Position numbers and translations under genes: made by a program. Shown here one piece after another: positions 14,001 to 29,000 of a stretch of 64,000 nt of DNA. Origin of the DNA: Pohlia nutans (lineage: Eukaryota > Streptophyta > Bryopsida > Bryales > Mniaceae); NCBI GenBank assembly GCA_022496805.1, contig CM040091.1, positions 24,728,336 through 24,792,335 of the forward strand, written 5' to 3'. The first letter of the stretch is position 1; the number at the start of each line of letters is the position of its first letter. The notes under the pieces were generated by a model. It had not been told where the DNA came from and searched no databases. It saw nothing but the letters and a program-made list of their open reading frames with translations.

Positions 14001-17000
14001 ACAGCATGAACAGAAACGACTCATCCATGCAACATCCACGGTATCCACGGGCCCATGGATGCTGCCTCAATGTCGTCCTTGTAGCCGACGACGTCCCAAG
14101 CCGCACCAAGCTCAATTTGATTCAAACACAGGATGAACACAAACGACTCATCCATGCAACATCCACGGTATCCACGGGCTCATGGATGCTGCGTGAATGT
14201 CGTCCTCGTAGCCGAGGACGTCCCAAGCAGCACCCAACTCAATTTGATTCAAACACAGCATGAACAGAAACGACTCATCCATGCAGCATCCACGGTATCC
14301 ACGGGCCCATGGATGCAGCCTCAATGTCGTCCTCATAGCCGAGGCCGTCCCAAGCAGCACCAAACTCAATTTGATTCAAACACAGCATGAACACAAACGA
14401 CTCATCCATGCAACATCCACGTATCCACGGGCTCATGGATGCTGCCTGAATGTCGTCCTCGTAGCCGAGGACGTCCCAAGCAGCACCCAACTCAATTTGA
14501 TTCAAACACAGCATGAACAGAAACGACTCATCCATGCAACATCCACGGTATCCACGCGCCCATGGATGCTGCCTCAATGTCGTCCTTGTAGCCGACGACG
14601 TCCCAAGCAGCACCAAGCTCAATTTGATTCAAACACAGGATGAACACAAACGACTCATCCATGCAACATCCACGATATCCACGGGCTCATGGATGCTGCG
14701 TGAATGTCGTCCTCGTAGCCGAGGACGTCCCAAGCAGCACCCAACTCAATTTGATTCAAACACAGCATGAACAGAAACGACTCATCCATGCAGCATCCAC
14801 GGTATCCACGGGCCCATGGATGCTGCCTCAATGTCGTCCTCGTAGCCGAGGACGTCCCAAGCAGCACCAAACTCAATTTGATTCAAACACAGCATGAACA
14901 AAAAAGACTCATCCATGCAACATTCACGGTATCCACGGGCCCATGGATGCAGCCTCAATGTCGTCCTTGTAGCCGAGGACGTCCCAAGCAGCACCAAACT
15001 CAATTTGATTCAAACACAGGATGAACACAAACAACTCATCCATGCAACATCCACGGTATCCACGGGCTCATGGATGCTGCCTGAATGTCGTCCTCGTAGC
15101 CGAGGACGTCCCAAGCAGCACCAAACTCAACTTGATTCAAACAGAGGATGAACGGAAATGACTCATCCATGCAACATCCACGGTATCCATGGGCCCATGG
15201 ATGCAGCCTCAATGTCGTCCTTGTAACCGAGGACGTCGCAAGCAGCACCAAACTCAATTTGATTCAAACACAGCATGAACAGAAACGACTCATCTATGCA
15301 ACATCCAAGGTATCCACGGGCCCATGGATGCAGCGTCAATGTCGTCCTCGTAGCCAAGGCCGTCCCAAACAGCACCAAACTCAATTTGATTCAAACACAG
15401 CATGAACAGAAACGACTCATCCATGCAACATCCGCGGTATCCACGGGCCCATGGATGCAGCCTCAATGTCGTCCTCGTAGCCGAGGACGTCCCAAGCAGC
15501 ACCAAACTCAATTTGATTCAAACACAGGATGAACACAAACGACTCATCCATGCAACATCCACGGTATCCACGGGGTCATGGATGCAGCCTCAATGTCGTC
15601 CTCGTAGCCGAGGACGTCCCAAGCAGCACCAAACTCAATTTGATTCAAACACAGCATGAACAGAAACGACTCATCCATTCAACATCTACGGTATCCACGG
15701 GCTCATGGATGCTGCCTCAATGTCGTCCTCGTAGCCGAGGACGTCCTAAGCAGCACCAAACTCAATTTGGTTCAAACACAGCATGAACAGAAACGACTCA
15801 TCCATGCAACATCCACGGTATCCATGGGCCCATGGATGCAGCCTCAATGTCGTCCTCGTAGCCGAGGACGTCCCAAGCAGCACCAAACTCAATTTGATTC
15901 AAACACAGGATGAACACAAACGACTCATCCATGCAACATCCACGGTATCCACGGGCTCATGGATGCTGCCTGAATGTCGTCCTCGTAGCCGAGGACGTCC
16001 TAAGCAGCACCAAACTCAATTTGATTCAAACACAGCATGAACAAAAACGACTCATCCATGCAACATCCACGGTATCCATGGGCCCATGGATGCAGCCTCA
16101 ATGTCGTCCTCGTAGCCGAGGACGTCCCAAGCAGCACCAAAGTCAATTTGATTGAAACACATAAAGAACAGAAACGACTCATCCATGCAACGTCCACGGT
16201 ATCCACGGGCCCATGGATGCAGCCTCAATGGCGTCCTTGTAGCCGAGGACGTCCCAAGCATCACCAAACTCAATTTGATTCAAACACAGGATGAACAAAA
16301 ACGACTCATCCATGCAACATCCATGGTATCCACGGGCCCATGGATGCAGCCTCAATGGCGTCCTTGTAGCCGAGGACGTCCCAAGTAGCACCAAACTCAA
16401 TTTGATTCAAACACAGGATGAACACAAACGACTCATCCATGCAACATCCACGGTATCCATGGGCTCATGGATGCTGCTTGAATGTCGTCCTCGTAGCCGA
16501 GGACGTCCCAAGCAGCACCAAACTCAACTTGATTCAAACACAGCATGAACACAAACGACTCATCAATGCAACATCCACGGTATCCACGGGCCCATGGATG
16601 GAGCCTCAATGTCGTCCTTGTAGCCGAGGACGTCCCAAGCAGCACCAAACTCAATTTGATTCAAACACAGGATGAACACAAACGACTCATCCATGCAACA
16701 TCCACGGTATCCACGGGGTCATGGATGCAGCCTCAATGTCGTCCTCGTAGCCGAGGTCGTCCCAAGCAGCACCAAACTCAATTTGATTCAAACACAGCAT
16801 GAACAGAAACGACTCATCCATGCAACATCTATGGTATCCACGGGCTCATGGATGCTGCCTGAATGTCGTCCTCGTAGCCGAGGACGTCCTAAGCAGCACC
16901 AAACTCAATTTGGTTCAAACACAGCATGAACAGAAACGACTCATCCATGCAACATCCACGGTATCCATGGGCCCATGGATGCAGCCTCAATGTCGTCCTC

Positions 17001-20000
17001 GTAGCCGAGGACGTCCCAAGCAGCACCAAACTCAATTTGATTCAAACACAGGATGAACACAAACGACTCATCCATGCAACATCCACGGTATCCACGGGCT
17101 CATGGATGCTGCCTGAATGTCGTCCTCGTAGCCGAGGACGTCCTAAGCAGCACCAAACTCAATTTGATTCAAACACAGCATGAACAAAAACGACTCATCC
17201 ATGCAACATCCACGGTATCCATGGGCCCATGGATGCAGCCTCAATGTCGTCCTCGTAGCCGAGGACGTCCCAAGCAGCACCAAAGTCAATTTGATTGAAA
17301 CACATCAAGAACAGAAACGACTCATCCATGCAACGTCCACGGTATCCACGGGCCCATGGATGCAGCCTCAATGGCGTCCTTGTAGCCGAGGACGTCCCAA
17401 GCATCACCAAACTCAATTTGATTCAAACACAGGATGAACAAAAACGACTCATCCATGCAACATCCATGGTATCCACGGGCCCATGGATGCAGCCTCAATG
17501 GCGTCCTTGTAGCCGAGGACGTCCCAAGTAGCACCAAACTCAATTTGATTCAAACACAGGATGAACACAAACGACTCATCCATGCAACATCCACGGTATC
17601 CATGGGCTCATGGATGCTGCTTGAATGTCGTCCTCGTAGCCGAGGACGTCCCAAGCAGCACCAAACTCAACTTGATTCAAACACACCATGAACACAAACG
17701 ACTCATCAATGCAACATCCACGGTATCCACGGGCCCATGGATGCAGCCTCAATGTCGTCCTTGTAGCCGAGGACGTCCCAAGCAGCACCAAACTCAATTT
17801 GATTCAAACACAGGATGAACACAAACGACTCATCCATGCAACATCCACGGTATCCACGGGCTCATGGATGCTGCCTGAATGTCGTCCTCGTAGCCGAGGA
17901 CGTCCCAAGCAGCACCCAACTCAATTTGATTCAAACACAGCATGAACAGAAACGACTCATCCATGCAGTATCCACGGTATCCACGGGCCCATGGATGCTG
18001 CCTCAATGTCGTCCTCGTAGCCGAGGACGTCCCAAGCAGCACCAAACTCAATTTGATTCAAACACAGGATGAACACAAACGACTCATCCATGCAACATCC
18101 ACGGTATCCATGGGCTCATGGATGCTGCCTGAATGTCGTCCTCGTAGCCGAGGACGTCCCAAGCAGCACCAAACTCAATTTGATTCAAACACAGCATGAA
18201 CAAAAAAGACTCTTCCATGCAACATTCACGGTATCCACGGGCCCATGGATGCAGCCTCAATGTCGTCCTTGTAGCCGAGGACGTCCCAAGCAGCACCAAA
18301 CTCAATTTGATTCAAACACAGGATGAACACAAACAACTCATCCATGCAACATCCACGGTATCCACGGGCTCATGGATGCTGCCTGAATGTCGTCCTCGTA
18401 GCCGAGGACGTCCCAAGCAGCACCAAACTCAACTTGATTCAAACACAGGATGAACGGAAATGACTCATCCATGCAACATCCATGGTATCCATGGGCCCAT
18501 GGATGCAGCCTCAATGTCGTCCTTGTAACCGAGGACGTCGCAAGCAGCACGAAACTCAATTTCATTCAAACACACCATGAACAGAAACGACTCATCTATG
18601 CAACATCCAAGGTATCCACGGGCCCATGGATGCAGCGTCAATGTCGTCCTCGTAGCCAAGGCCGTCCCAAGCAGCACCAAACTCAATTTGATTCAAACAC
18701 AGCATGAACAGAAACGACTCATCCATGCAACATCCGCGGTATCCACGGGCCCATGGATGCAGCCTCAATGTCGTCCTCGTAGCCGAGGACGTCCCAAGCA
18801 GCACCAAACTCAATTTGATTCAAACACAGGATGAACACAAACGACTCATCCATGCAACATCCACGGTATCCACGGGCTCATGGATGCAGCCTCAATGTCG
18901 TCCTCGTAGCCGAGGACGTCCCAAGCAGCACCAAACTCAATTTGATTCAAACACAGCATGAACAAAAACGACTCATCCATGCAACATCCACGGTATCCAC
19001 GCGCCCATGGATGCAGCCTCAATGTCGTCCTCGTAGCCGAGGATGTCCCAAGCAGCACCAAACTCAATTTGATTCAAACACAGCATGAACAGAAACGACT
19101 CATCCATGCAACATCCACGGTATCCACGGGCCCATGGATGCAGCCTCAATGTCGTCCTTGTAGCCGAGGACGTCCCAAGTAGCACCAAACACAATTTGAT
19201 TCAAACACAGGATGAACACAAACGACTCATCCATGCAACATCCACGATATCCATGGGCTCATGGATGCTGCCTGAATGTCGTCCTCGTAGCCGAGGACGT
19301 CCCAAGCAGCACTAAACTCAACTTGATTCAAACACAGCATGAACACAAACCACTCATCCATGCAACATCCACGGTATCCACGGGCCCGTGGATGCTGCCT
19401 GAATGTCGTCCTCGTAGCCGAGGACGTCCCAAGCAGCACCAAACTCAATTTGATTCAAACACAGGATGAACAGAAATGACTCATCCATGCAACATCCACG
19501 GTATCCACGGGCCCATGGATGCAGCCTCAATGTCGTCCTCGTAACCGAGGACGTCCCAAGCAGCACCAAACTCAATATGATTCAAACACAGCATGAACAG
19601 ACACGACTCATCCTTGCAACATCCACGGTATCCACGGGCTCATGGATGCTGCATGAATGTCGTCCTCGTAGCCGAGGACGTCCCAAGCAGCACCAAACTC
19701 AATTTGATTCAAACACAGCATGAACAGACACGACTCATCCATGCAACATCCACGGTACGCAAAGGCTCATGGATGCAGCCTGAATGTCGTCCTCGTAGCC
19801 GAGGACGTCCTAAGCAGCACCAAACTCAATTTGATTCAAACACAGTATGAACAGAAACAACTCATCCATGCAACATCCACGGTATCCATGGGCCCATCGA
19901 TGCAGCCTCAATGTCGTCCTCGTAGCCGAGGACGTCCCAAGCAGCACCAAACTCAATTTGATTCAAACACAGCAAGAACAGAAACGACTCATCCAGGCAA

Positions 20001-23000
20001 CATCCACGGTATCCACGGGCCCATGGATGCAGCCTCAATGTCGTCCTCGTAGCCGAGGACGTCCCAAGCATCACCAAACTCAATTTGATTCAAACACAGG
20101 ATGAACACAAAGGACTCATCCATGCAACATCCACGGTATCCACGGGCCCATGGATGCTGCCTGAATGTCGTCCTCGTAGCCGAGGACGTCCCAAGCAGCA
20201 CCCAACTCAATTTGATTCAAACACAGCATGAACAGACACGACTCATCCATGCAACATCCACGGTATCCACGGGCTCATGGATGCTGCCTGAATGTCGTCC
20301 TCGTAGCCGAGGACGTCCTAAGCAGCACCAAACTCAATTTGATCTAAACACAGCATGAACAGAAACCACTCATCCATGCAACATCCACGGTATCCATGGG
20401 CCCATGGATGCTGCCTGAACCTCGTCCTCGTAGCCGAGGACGTCCCAAGCGGCACCAAACTCAATTTGATTGAAACACAGCAAGAACAGAAACGACTCAT
20501 CCATGCAACATCCACGGTATCCACGGGCCCATGGATGCAGCCTCAATGTCGATTTCGTAGCCGAGGACGTCCCAAGCAGCACCAAACTCAATTTGATTCA
20601 AACACAGCATGAACAGAATCGACTCATCCTTGCAACATCCACGGTATCCACGTGCCCATGGATGCAGCCTCAGTGTCGTCCTCGTAGCCGAGGACGTCCC
20701 AAGCAGCACCAAACTCAATTTGATTCAAACACAGCATGAACAGACACGACTCATCCATGCAACATCCACGGTATCCACGGGCTCATGGATGCTGCCTGAA
20801 TGTCGTCCTCGTAGCCGAGGACGTCCCAAGCAGCACCAAACTCAATTTGATTCAAACACAGCATGAACAGAAACGACTCATCCATGCGACATCCACGGTA
20901 TCCACGGGCCCATGGATGCACCCTCAATGTCGTCCTCGTAGCCGAGGACGTCCCAAGCAGCACCAAACTTAATTTGATTGAAAAGTAGCATGACCAGAAA
21001 CGACTCATCCATGCAACATCCACGGTATCCACGGGCCCATGGATGCAGCCTCAATGTCGTCCTGGTAGCCGAGGACGTCCCAAGCAGCACCAAACTCAAT
21101 TTGATTGAAAAATAGCATGAACAGAAACGACTCATCGATGCAACATCCACGGTATCCACGGGCCCATAGATGCAGCCTCAATGTCGTCCTCGTAGCCAAG
21201 GACGTCCCAAGCAGCACTAAACTCAATTTGATTCAAACACAGGATGAACAAAAACGACTCATCCATGCAACATCCACGGTATCCACGGGCCCATGGATGC
21301 AGCCTCAATGTCGTCCTTGTAGCCGAGGACGTCCCAAGCAGCACCAAACTCAATTTGATTCAAACACAGGATGAACAGAAACGACTCATCCATGCAACAT
21401 CCACGGTATCCACGGGCCCATGGATGCAGCCTCAATGTCGTCCTCGTAGCCGAGGCCGTCCCAAGCAGCACCAAACTCAATTTGATTCAAACACAGCATG
21501 AACGGAAACGACTCATCCATGCAACATCCACGGTATCCACGGGCCCATGGATGCAGCCTCAATGTCGTCCTCGTAGCCGAGGACATCCCAAGCAGCACCA
21601 AACTCAATTTGAATCAAACACAGCATGATTAGAAATGACTCATCCATGCAACATCCACGGTATCCATGGGCCCATGGATGCAGCCTCAATGTCGTCCTCG
21701 TAACTGAGGACGTCCCTAGCAGCACCAAACTCAATTTGATGCAAACACAACATGAACAGAATCGACTCATCCTTGCAACATCCACGGTATCCACGGGCCC
21801 ATGGATGCAGCGTCAATGTCGTCCTCGTAGCCGAGGCCGTCCCAAGCAGCACCAAACTCAATTTGATTCAAACACAGCATGAACAGACACGACTCATCCA
21901 TGCAACATCCACGGTACGCAAAGGCTCATGGATGCAGCCTGAATGTCGTCCTCGTAGCCGAGGACGTCCTAAGCAGCACCAAACTCAATTTGATTCAAAC
22001 ACAGTATGAACAGAAACAACTCATCCATGCAACATCCACGGTATCCATGGGCCCATCGATGCAGCCTCAATGTCGTCCTCGTAGCCGAGGACGTCCCAAG
22101 CAGCACCAAACTCAATTTGATTCAAACACAGCAAGAACAGAAACGACTCATCCATGCAACATCCACGGTATCCACGGGCCCATGGATGCAGCCTCAATGT
22201 CGTCCTCGTAGCCGAGGACGTCCCAAGCATCACCAAACTCAATTTGATTCAAACACAGGATGAACACAAAGGACTCATCCATGCAACATCCACGGTATCC
22301 ACGGGCCCATGGATGCTGCCTGAATGTCGTCCTCGTAGCCGAGGACGTCCCAAGCAGCACCCAACTCAATTTGATTCAAACACAGCATGAACAGACACGA
22401 CTCATCCATGCAACATCCACGGTATCCACGGGCTCATGGATGCTGCCTGAATGTCGTCCTCGTAGCCGAGGACGTCCTAAGCAGCACCAAACTCAATTTG
22501 ATCCAAACACAGCATGAACAGAAACCACTCATCCATGCAACATCCACGGTATCCATGGGCCCATGGATGCTGCCTGAACGTCGTCCTCGTAGCCGAGGAC
22601 GTCCCAAGAGGCACCAAACTCAATTTGATTGAAACACAGCAAGAACAGAAACGACTCATCCATGCAACATCCACGGTATCCACGGGCCCATGGATGCAGC
22701 CTCAATGTCGATTTCGTAGCCGAGGACGTCCCAAGCAGCACCAAACTCAATTTGATTCAAACACAGCATGAACAGAATCGACTCATCCTTGCAACATCCA
22801 CAGTATGCACGGGCCCATGGATGCAGCGTCAATGTCGTCCTCGTAGCCGAGGCCATCCCAAGCAGCACCAAAATCAATTTAATTCAAACACAGCATGAAC
22901 AGAAACGACTCATCTATGCAACATCCACGGTATCCACGGGCCGATGGATGCAGCCTCAATGTCGTCCTCGTAGCCGAGGACGTCCCAAGCAGCACCAAAC

Positions 23001-26000
23001 TCAATTTGATTCAAACACAGCATGAACAGACACGACTCATCCATGCAACATCCACGGTATCCACGGGCTCATGGATGCTGCCTGAATGTCGTCCTCGTAG
23101 CCGAGGACGTCCCAAGCAGCACCAAACTCAATTTGATTCAAACACAGCATGAACAGAAACGACTCATCCATGCGACATCCACGGTATCCACGGGCCCATG
23201 GATGCACCCTCAATGTCGTCCTCGTAGCCGAGGACGTCCCAAGCAGCACCAAACTTAATTTGATTGAAAAGTATCATGACCAGAAACGACTCATCCATGC
23301 AACATCCACGGTATCCACGGGCCCATGGATGCAGCCTCATTGTCGTCCTGGTAGCCGAGGACGTCCCAAGCAGCACCAAACTCAATTTGATTGAAAAATA
23401 GCATGAACAGAAACGACTCATCGATGCAACATCCACGGTATCCACGGGCCCATAGATGCAGCCTCAATGTCGTCCTCGTAGCCAAGGACGTCCCAAGCAG
23501 CACTAAACTCAATTTGATTCAAACACAGGATGAACAAAAACGACTCATCCATGCAACATCCACGGTATCCACGGGCCCATGGATGCAGCCTCAATGTCGT
23601 CCTCGTAGCCGAGGACGTCCCAAGCAGCACCAAACTCAATTTGATTCAAACACTGGATGAACAGAAACGACTCATCGATGCAACATCCACGGTATCCACG
23701 GGCCCATAGATGCAGCCTCAATGTCGTCCTCGTAGCCGAGGTCGTCCCAAGCAGCACCAAACTCAATTTGATTCAAACACAGGATGTACAAAAAGGACTC
23801 ATCCATGCAACATCCACGGTATCCACAGGCCCATGGATGCAGCCTCAATGTCGTCCTCGTAGCCGAGGACGTCCCAAGCAGCACCAAACTCAATTTGATT
23901 CAAACACAGCATGAACAGAAATGACTCATCTATGCAACATCCACGGTATCCACGGGCCCATGGATGCAGCCTCAATGTCGTCCTCGTAGCCGAGGCCGTC
24001 CCAACCAGCACCAAACTCAATTTTATTCAAACACAGCATGAACAGAAACGACTCATCCATGCAACATCCACGGTATCCACGGGCCCATGGATGCAGCCTC
24101 AATGTCGTCCTCGTAGCCGAGGCCGTCCCTAGCAGCACCAAACTCAATTTGATTCAAACACAGCATGAACAGAAATGACTCATCCATGCAACATCCACGG
24201 TATCCACGGGCCCATGGATGCAGCCTCAATGTCGTCCTCGTAGCCGAGGCCGTCCCAACCAGCACCAAACTCAATTTTATTCAAACACAGCATGAACAGA
24301 AACGACTCATCCTTGCAACATCCACGGTATCCACGGGCCCATGGATGCAGCCTCAATGTCGTCCTTGTAGCCGAGGACGTCCCAAGCAGCACCAAACTCA
24401 ATTTGATTCAAACACAGCATGAACAGAAACGACTCATCCATGCAACATCCACGGTATCCACGGGCCCATAGATGCAGCCTCAATGTCGTCCTCGTAGCCG
24501 AGGCCGTCCCAAGCAGCACCAAATTCAATTTTATTCAAACACAGCATGAACAGAATCGACTCATCGATGCAACATCCACGGTATCCACGGGCCCATGGAT
24601 GCAGCCTCAATGTCGTCCTTGTAGCCGTGGACGTCCCAAGCAGCACCAAACTCAATTTGATTCAAACACAGCATGAACAGAAACGACTCATCCATGCAAC
24701 ATCCACGGTATCCACGGGCCCATAGATGCAGCCTCAATGTCGTCCTCGTAGCCGAGGCCGTCCCAAGCAGCACCAAATTCAATTTTATTCAAACACAGCA
24801 TGAACAGAATCGACTCATCGATGCAACATCCACGGTATCCACGGGCCCATGGATGCAGCCTCAATGTCGTCCTTGTAGCCGTGGACGTCCCAAGCAGCAC
24901 CAAACTCAATTTGATTCAAACACAGCATGAACAGAAACGACTCATCCATGCAACATCCACGGTATCCACGGGCCCATAGATGCAGCCTCAATGTCATCCT
25001 CGTAGCGGAGGCCGGCCCAAGCAGCACCAAATTCAATTTTATTCAAACACAGCATGAACAGAAACGACTCATCCATGCAACATCCACGGTATCCACGGGC
25101 CCATGGATGCAGCCTCAATGTCGTCCTCGTAGCCGAGGCCGTCCCAAGCAGCACCAAACTCAATTTGATTCAAACACAGCATGAACAAAAATGACTCATC
25201 CATGCAACATCCATGGTATCCACGGGCCCATGGATGCAGCCTCAATGTCGTCCTCGTAGCCGAGGCCGTCCCAACCAGCACCAAACTCAATTTTATTCAA
25301 ACACAGCATGAACAGAAACGACTCATCCATGCAACATCCACGGTATCCACGGGCCCATGGATGCAGCCTCAATGTCGTCCTTGTAGCCGAGGACGTCCCA
25401 AGCAGCACCAAACTCAATTTGATTCAAACACAGCATGAACAGAAACGACTCATCCATGCAACATCCACGGTATCCACGGGCCCATAGATGCAGCCTCAAT
25501 GTCGTCCTCGTAGCCGAGTACATCCCAAGCAGCACCAAACTCAATTTGATTGAAACACAGCATGAACAGAAAGGACTCATCCATGCAACATCCACGGTAT
25601 CCACGGGCCCATGGATGCAGCCTCAATGTCGTCCTCGTAGCCGAGGCCGTCCCAACCAGCACCAAACTCAATTTTATTCAAACACAGCATGAACAGAAAC
25701 GACTCATCCATGCAACATCCACGGTATCCACAGGCTCATGGATGCAGCCTCAATGTCGTCCTCGTAGCCGAGTACGTCCCAAGCAGCACCAAACTCAATT
25801 TGATTCAAACACAAGATGAACACAAACGACTCATCCATGCAACATCCACGGTATCCACGGGCCCATGGATGCAGCCTCAATGTCGTCCTCGTAGCCGAGG
25901 CCGTCCCAACCAGCACCAAACTCAATTTTATTCAAACACAGCATGAACAGAAACGACTCATCCATGCAACATCCACGGTATCCACGGGCCCATGGATGGA

Positions 26001-29000
26001 GCCTCAATGTCGTCCTTGTAGCCGAGGACGTCATAAGCAGCACCAAACTCAATTTGATTCAAACACAGCATGAACAGAAACGACTCATCCATGCAACATC
26101 CACGGTATCCACGGGCCCATGGATGCAGCCTCAATGTCGTCCTCGTAGCCGAGGCCGTCCCAACCAGCACCAAACTCAATTTTATTCAAACACAGCATGA
26201 ACAGAAACGACTCATCCATGCAACATCCACGGTATCCACAGGCCCATGGATGCAGCCTCAATGTCGTCCTTGTAGCCGAGGACGTCCCAAGCAGCACCAA
26301 ACTCAATTTGATTCAAACACAGCATGAACAGAAACGACTCATCCATGCAACATCCACGGTATCCACGGGCCCATAGATGCAGCCTCAATGTCGTCCTCGT
26401 AGCCGAGGCCGTCCCAAGCAGCACCAAACTCAATTTGATTCAAACACAGCATGAACAGAAACGACTCATCCATGCAACATCCACGGTATCCACGGGCTCA
26501 TGGATGATGCCTGAATGACGTCCTCCTGGCCGAGACCGTCCCTAGCAGCACTAAACTCAATTTGATTTGAACACAGCATGAACAAAAACGACTCATCCAT
26601 GCAACATCCACGGTATCCACGGGCCCATGGATGCAGCCTCAATGTCGTCCACGTAGCCGAGGACGTCCCTAGCAGCACCAAACTCAATTTTATTCAAACA
26701 AAGCATGAACAGAAACGACTCATCCATGCGACATCCACGGTATCCACGTGCCCATGGATGCAGCCTCAGTGTCGTCCTCGTAGCCGAGGACGTCCCAAGC
26801 AGCACCAAACTCAATTTGATTCAAACACAGCATGAACAAAAACGACTCATCCATGCAACATCCACGGTATCCACAGGCCCATGGATGCAGCCTCAATGTC
26901 GTCCTCGTAGCCGAGGACGTCCCAAGCAGCACCAAACTCAATTTGATTGAAAAATAGCATGAACAGAAACGACTCATCCATGCAACATCCACGGTATCCA
27001 TGGGCCCAGGAATGCAGCCTCCATGTCGTCCTCGTAGCCGAGGACGTCCCTAGCAGCACCAAACTCAATTTGATTCAAACACAGCATGAACAGAAACGAC
27101 TCATCCATGCAACATCCACGGTATCCACGGGCCCATGGATGCAGCCTCAATGTCGTCCTCGTAGCCGAGGCCGTCCCAACCAGCACCAAACTCAATTTTA
27201 TTCAAACACAGCATGAACAGAAACGACTCATCCATGCAACATCCACGGTATCCACGGGCCCATGGATGCAGCCTCAATGTCGTCCTTGTAGCCGAGGACG
27301 TCCCAAGCAGCACCAAACTCAATTTGATTCAAACACAGCATGAACAGAAAGGACTCATCCATGCGACATCCACGGTATCCACGGGCCCATGGATGCAGCC
27401 TCAATGTCGTCCTCGTAGCCGAGGCCGTCCCAACCAGCACCAAACTCAATTTTATTCAAACACAGCATGAACAGAAACGACTCATCCATGCAACATCCAC
27501 GGTATCCACAGGCTCATGGATGCAGCCTCAATGTCGTCCTCGTAGCCGAGTACGTCCCAAGCAGCACCAAACTCAATTTGATTCAAACACAAGATGAACA
27601 CAAACGACTCATCCATGCAACATCCACGGTATCCACGGGCCCATGGATGCAGCCTCAATGTCGTCCTCGTAGCCGAGGCCGTCCCAACCAGCACCAAACT
27701 CAATTTTATTCAAACACAGCATGAACAGAAACGACTCATCCATGCAACATCCACGGTATCCACGGGCCCATGGATGGAGCCTCAATGTCGTCCTTGTAGC
27801 CGAGGACGTCATAAGCAGCACCAAACTCAATTTGATTCAAACACAGCATGAACAGAAACGACTCATCCATGCAACATCCACGGTATCCACGTGCCCATGG
27901 ATGCAGCCTCAATGTCGTCCTCGTAGCCGAGGCCGTCCCAACCAGCACCAAACTCAATTTTATTCAAACACAGCATGAACAGAAACGACTCATCCATGCA
28001 ACATCCACGGTATCCACGGGCCCATGGATGCAGCCTCAATGTCGTCCTTGTAGCCGAGGACGTCCCAAGCAGCACCAAACTCAATTTGATTCAAACACAG
28101 CATGAACAGAAAGGACTCATCCATGCGACATCCACGGTATCCACGGGCCCATGGATGCAGCCTCAATGTCGTCCTCGTAGCCGAGGCCGTCCCAACCAGC
28201 ACCAAACTCAATTTTATTCAAACACAGCATGAACAGAAACGACTCATCCATGCAACATCCACGGTATCCACAGGCTCATGGATGCAGCCTCAATGTCGTC
28301 CTCGTAGCCGAGTACGTCCCAAGCAGCACCAAACTCAATTTGATTCAAACACAAGATGAACACAAACGACTCATCCATGCAACATCCACGGTATCCACGG
28401 GCCCATGGATGCAGCCTCAATGTCGTCCTTGTAGCCGAGGACGTCATAAGCAGCACCAAACTCAATTTGATTCAAACACAGCATGAACAGAAACGACTCA
28501 TCCATGCAACATCCACGGTATCCACGGGCCCATGGATGCAGCCTCAATGTCGTCCTCGTAGCCGAGGCCGTCCCAACCAGCACCAAACTCAATTTTATTC
28601 AAACACAGCATGAACAGAAACGACTCATCCATGCAACATCCACGGTATCCACAGGCCCATGGATGCAGCCTCAATGTCGTCCTTGTAGCCGAGGACGTCC
28701 CAAGCAGCACCAAACTCAATTTGATTCAAACACAGCATGAACAGAAACGACTCATCCATGCAACATCCACGGTATCCACGGGCCCATAGATGCAGCCTCA
28801 ATGTCGTCCTCGTAGCCGAGGCCGTCCCAAGCAGCACCAAACTCAATTTGATTCAAACACAGCATGAACAGAAACGACTCATCCATGCAACATCCACGGT
28901 ATCCACGGGCTCATGGATGATGCCTGAATGACGTCCTCCTGGCCGAGACCGTCCCTAGCAGCACTAAACTCAATTTGATTTGAACACAGCATGAACAAAA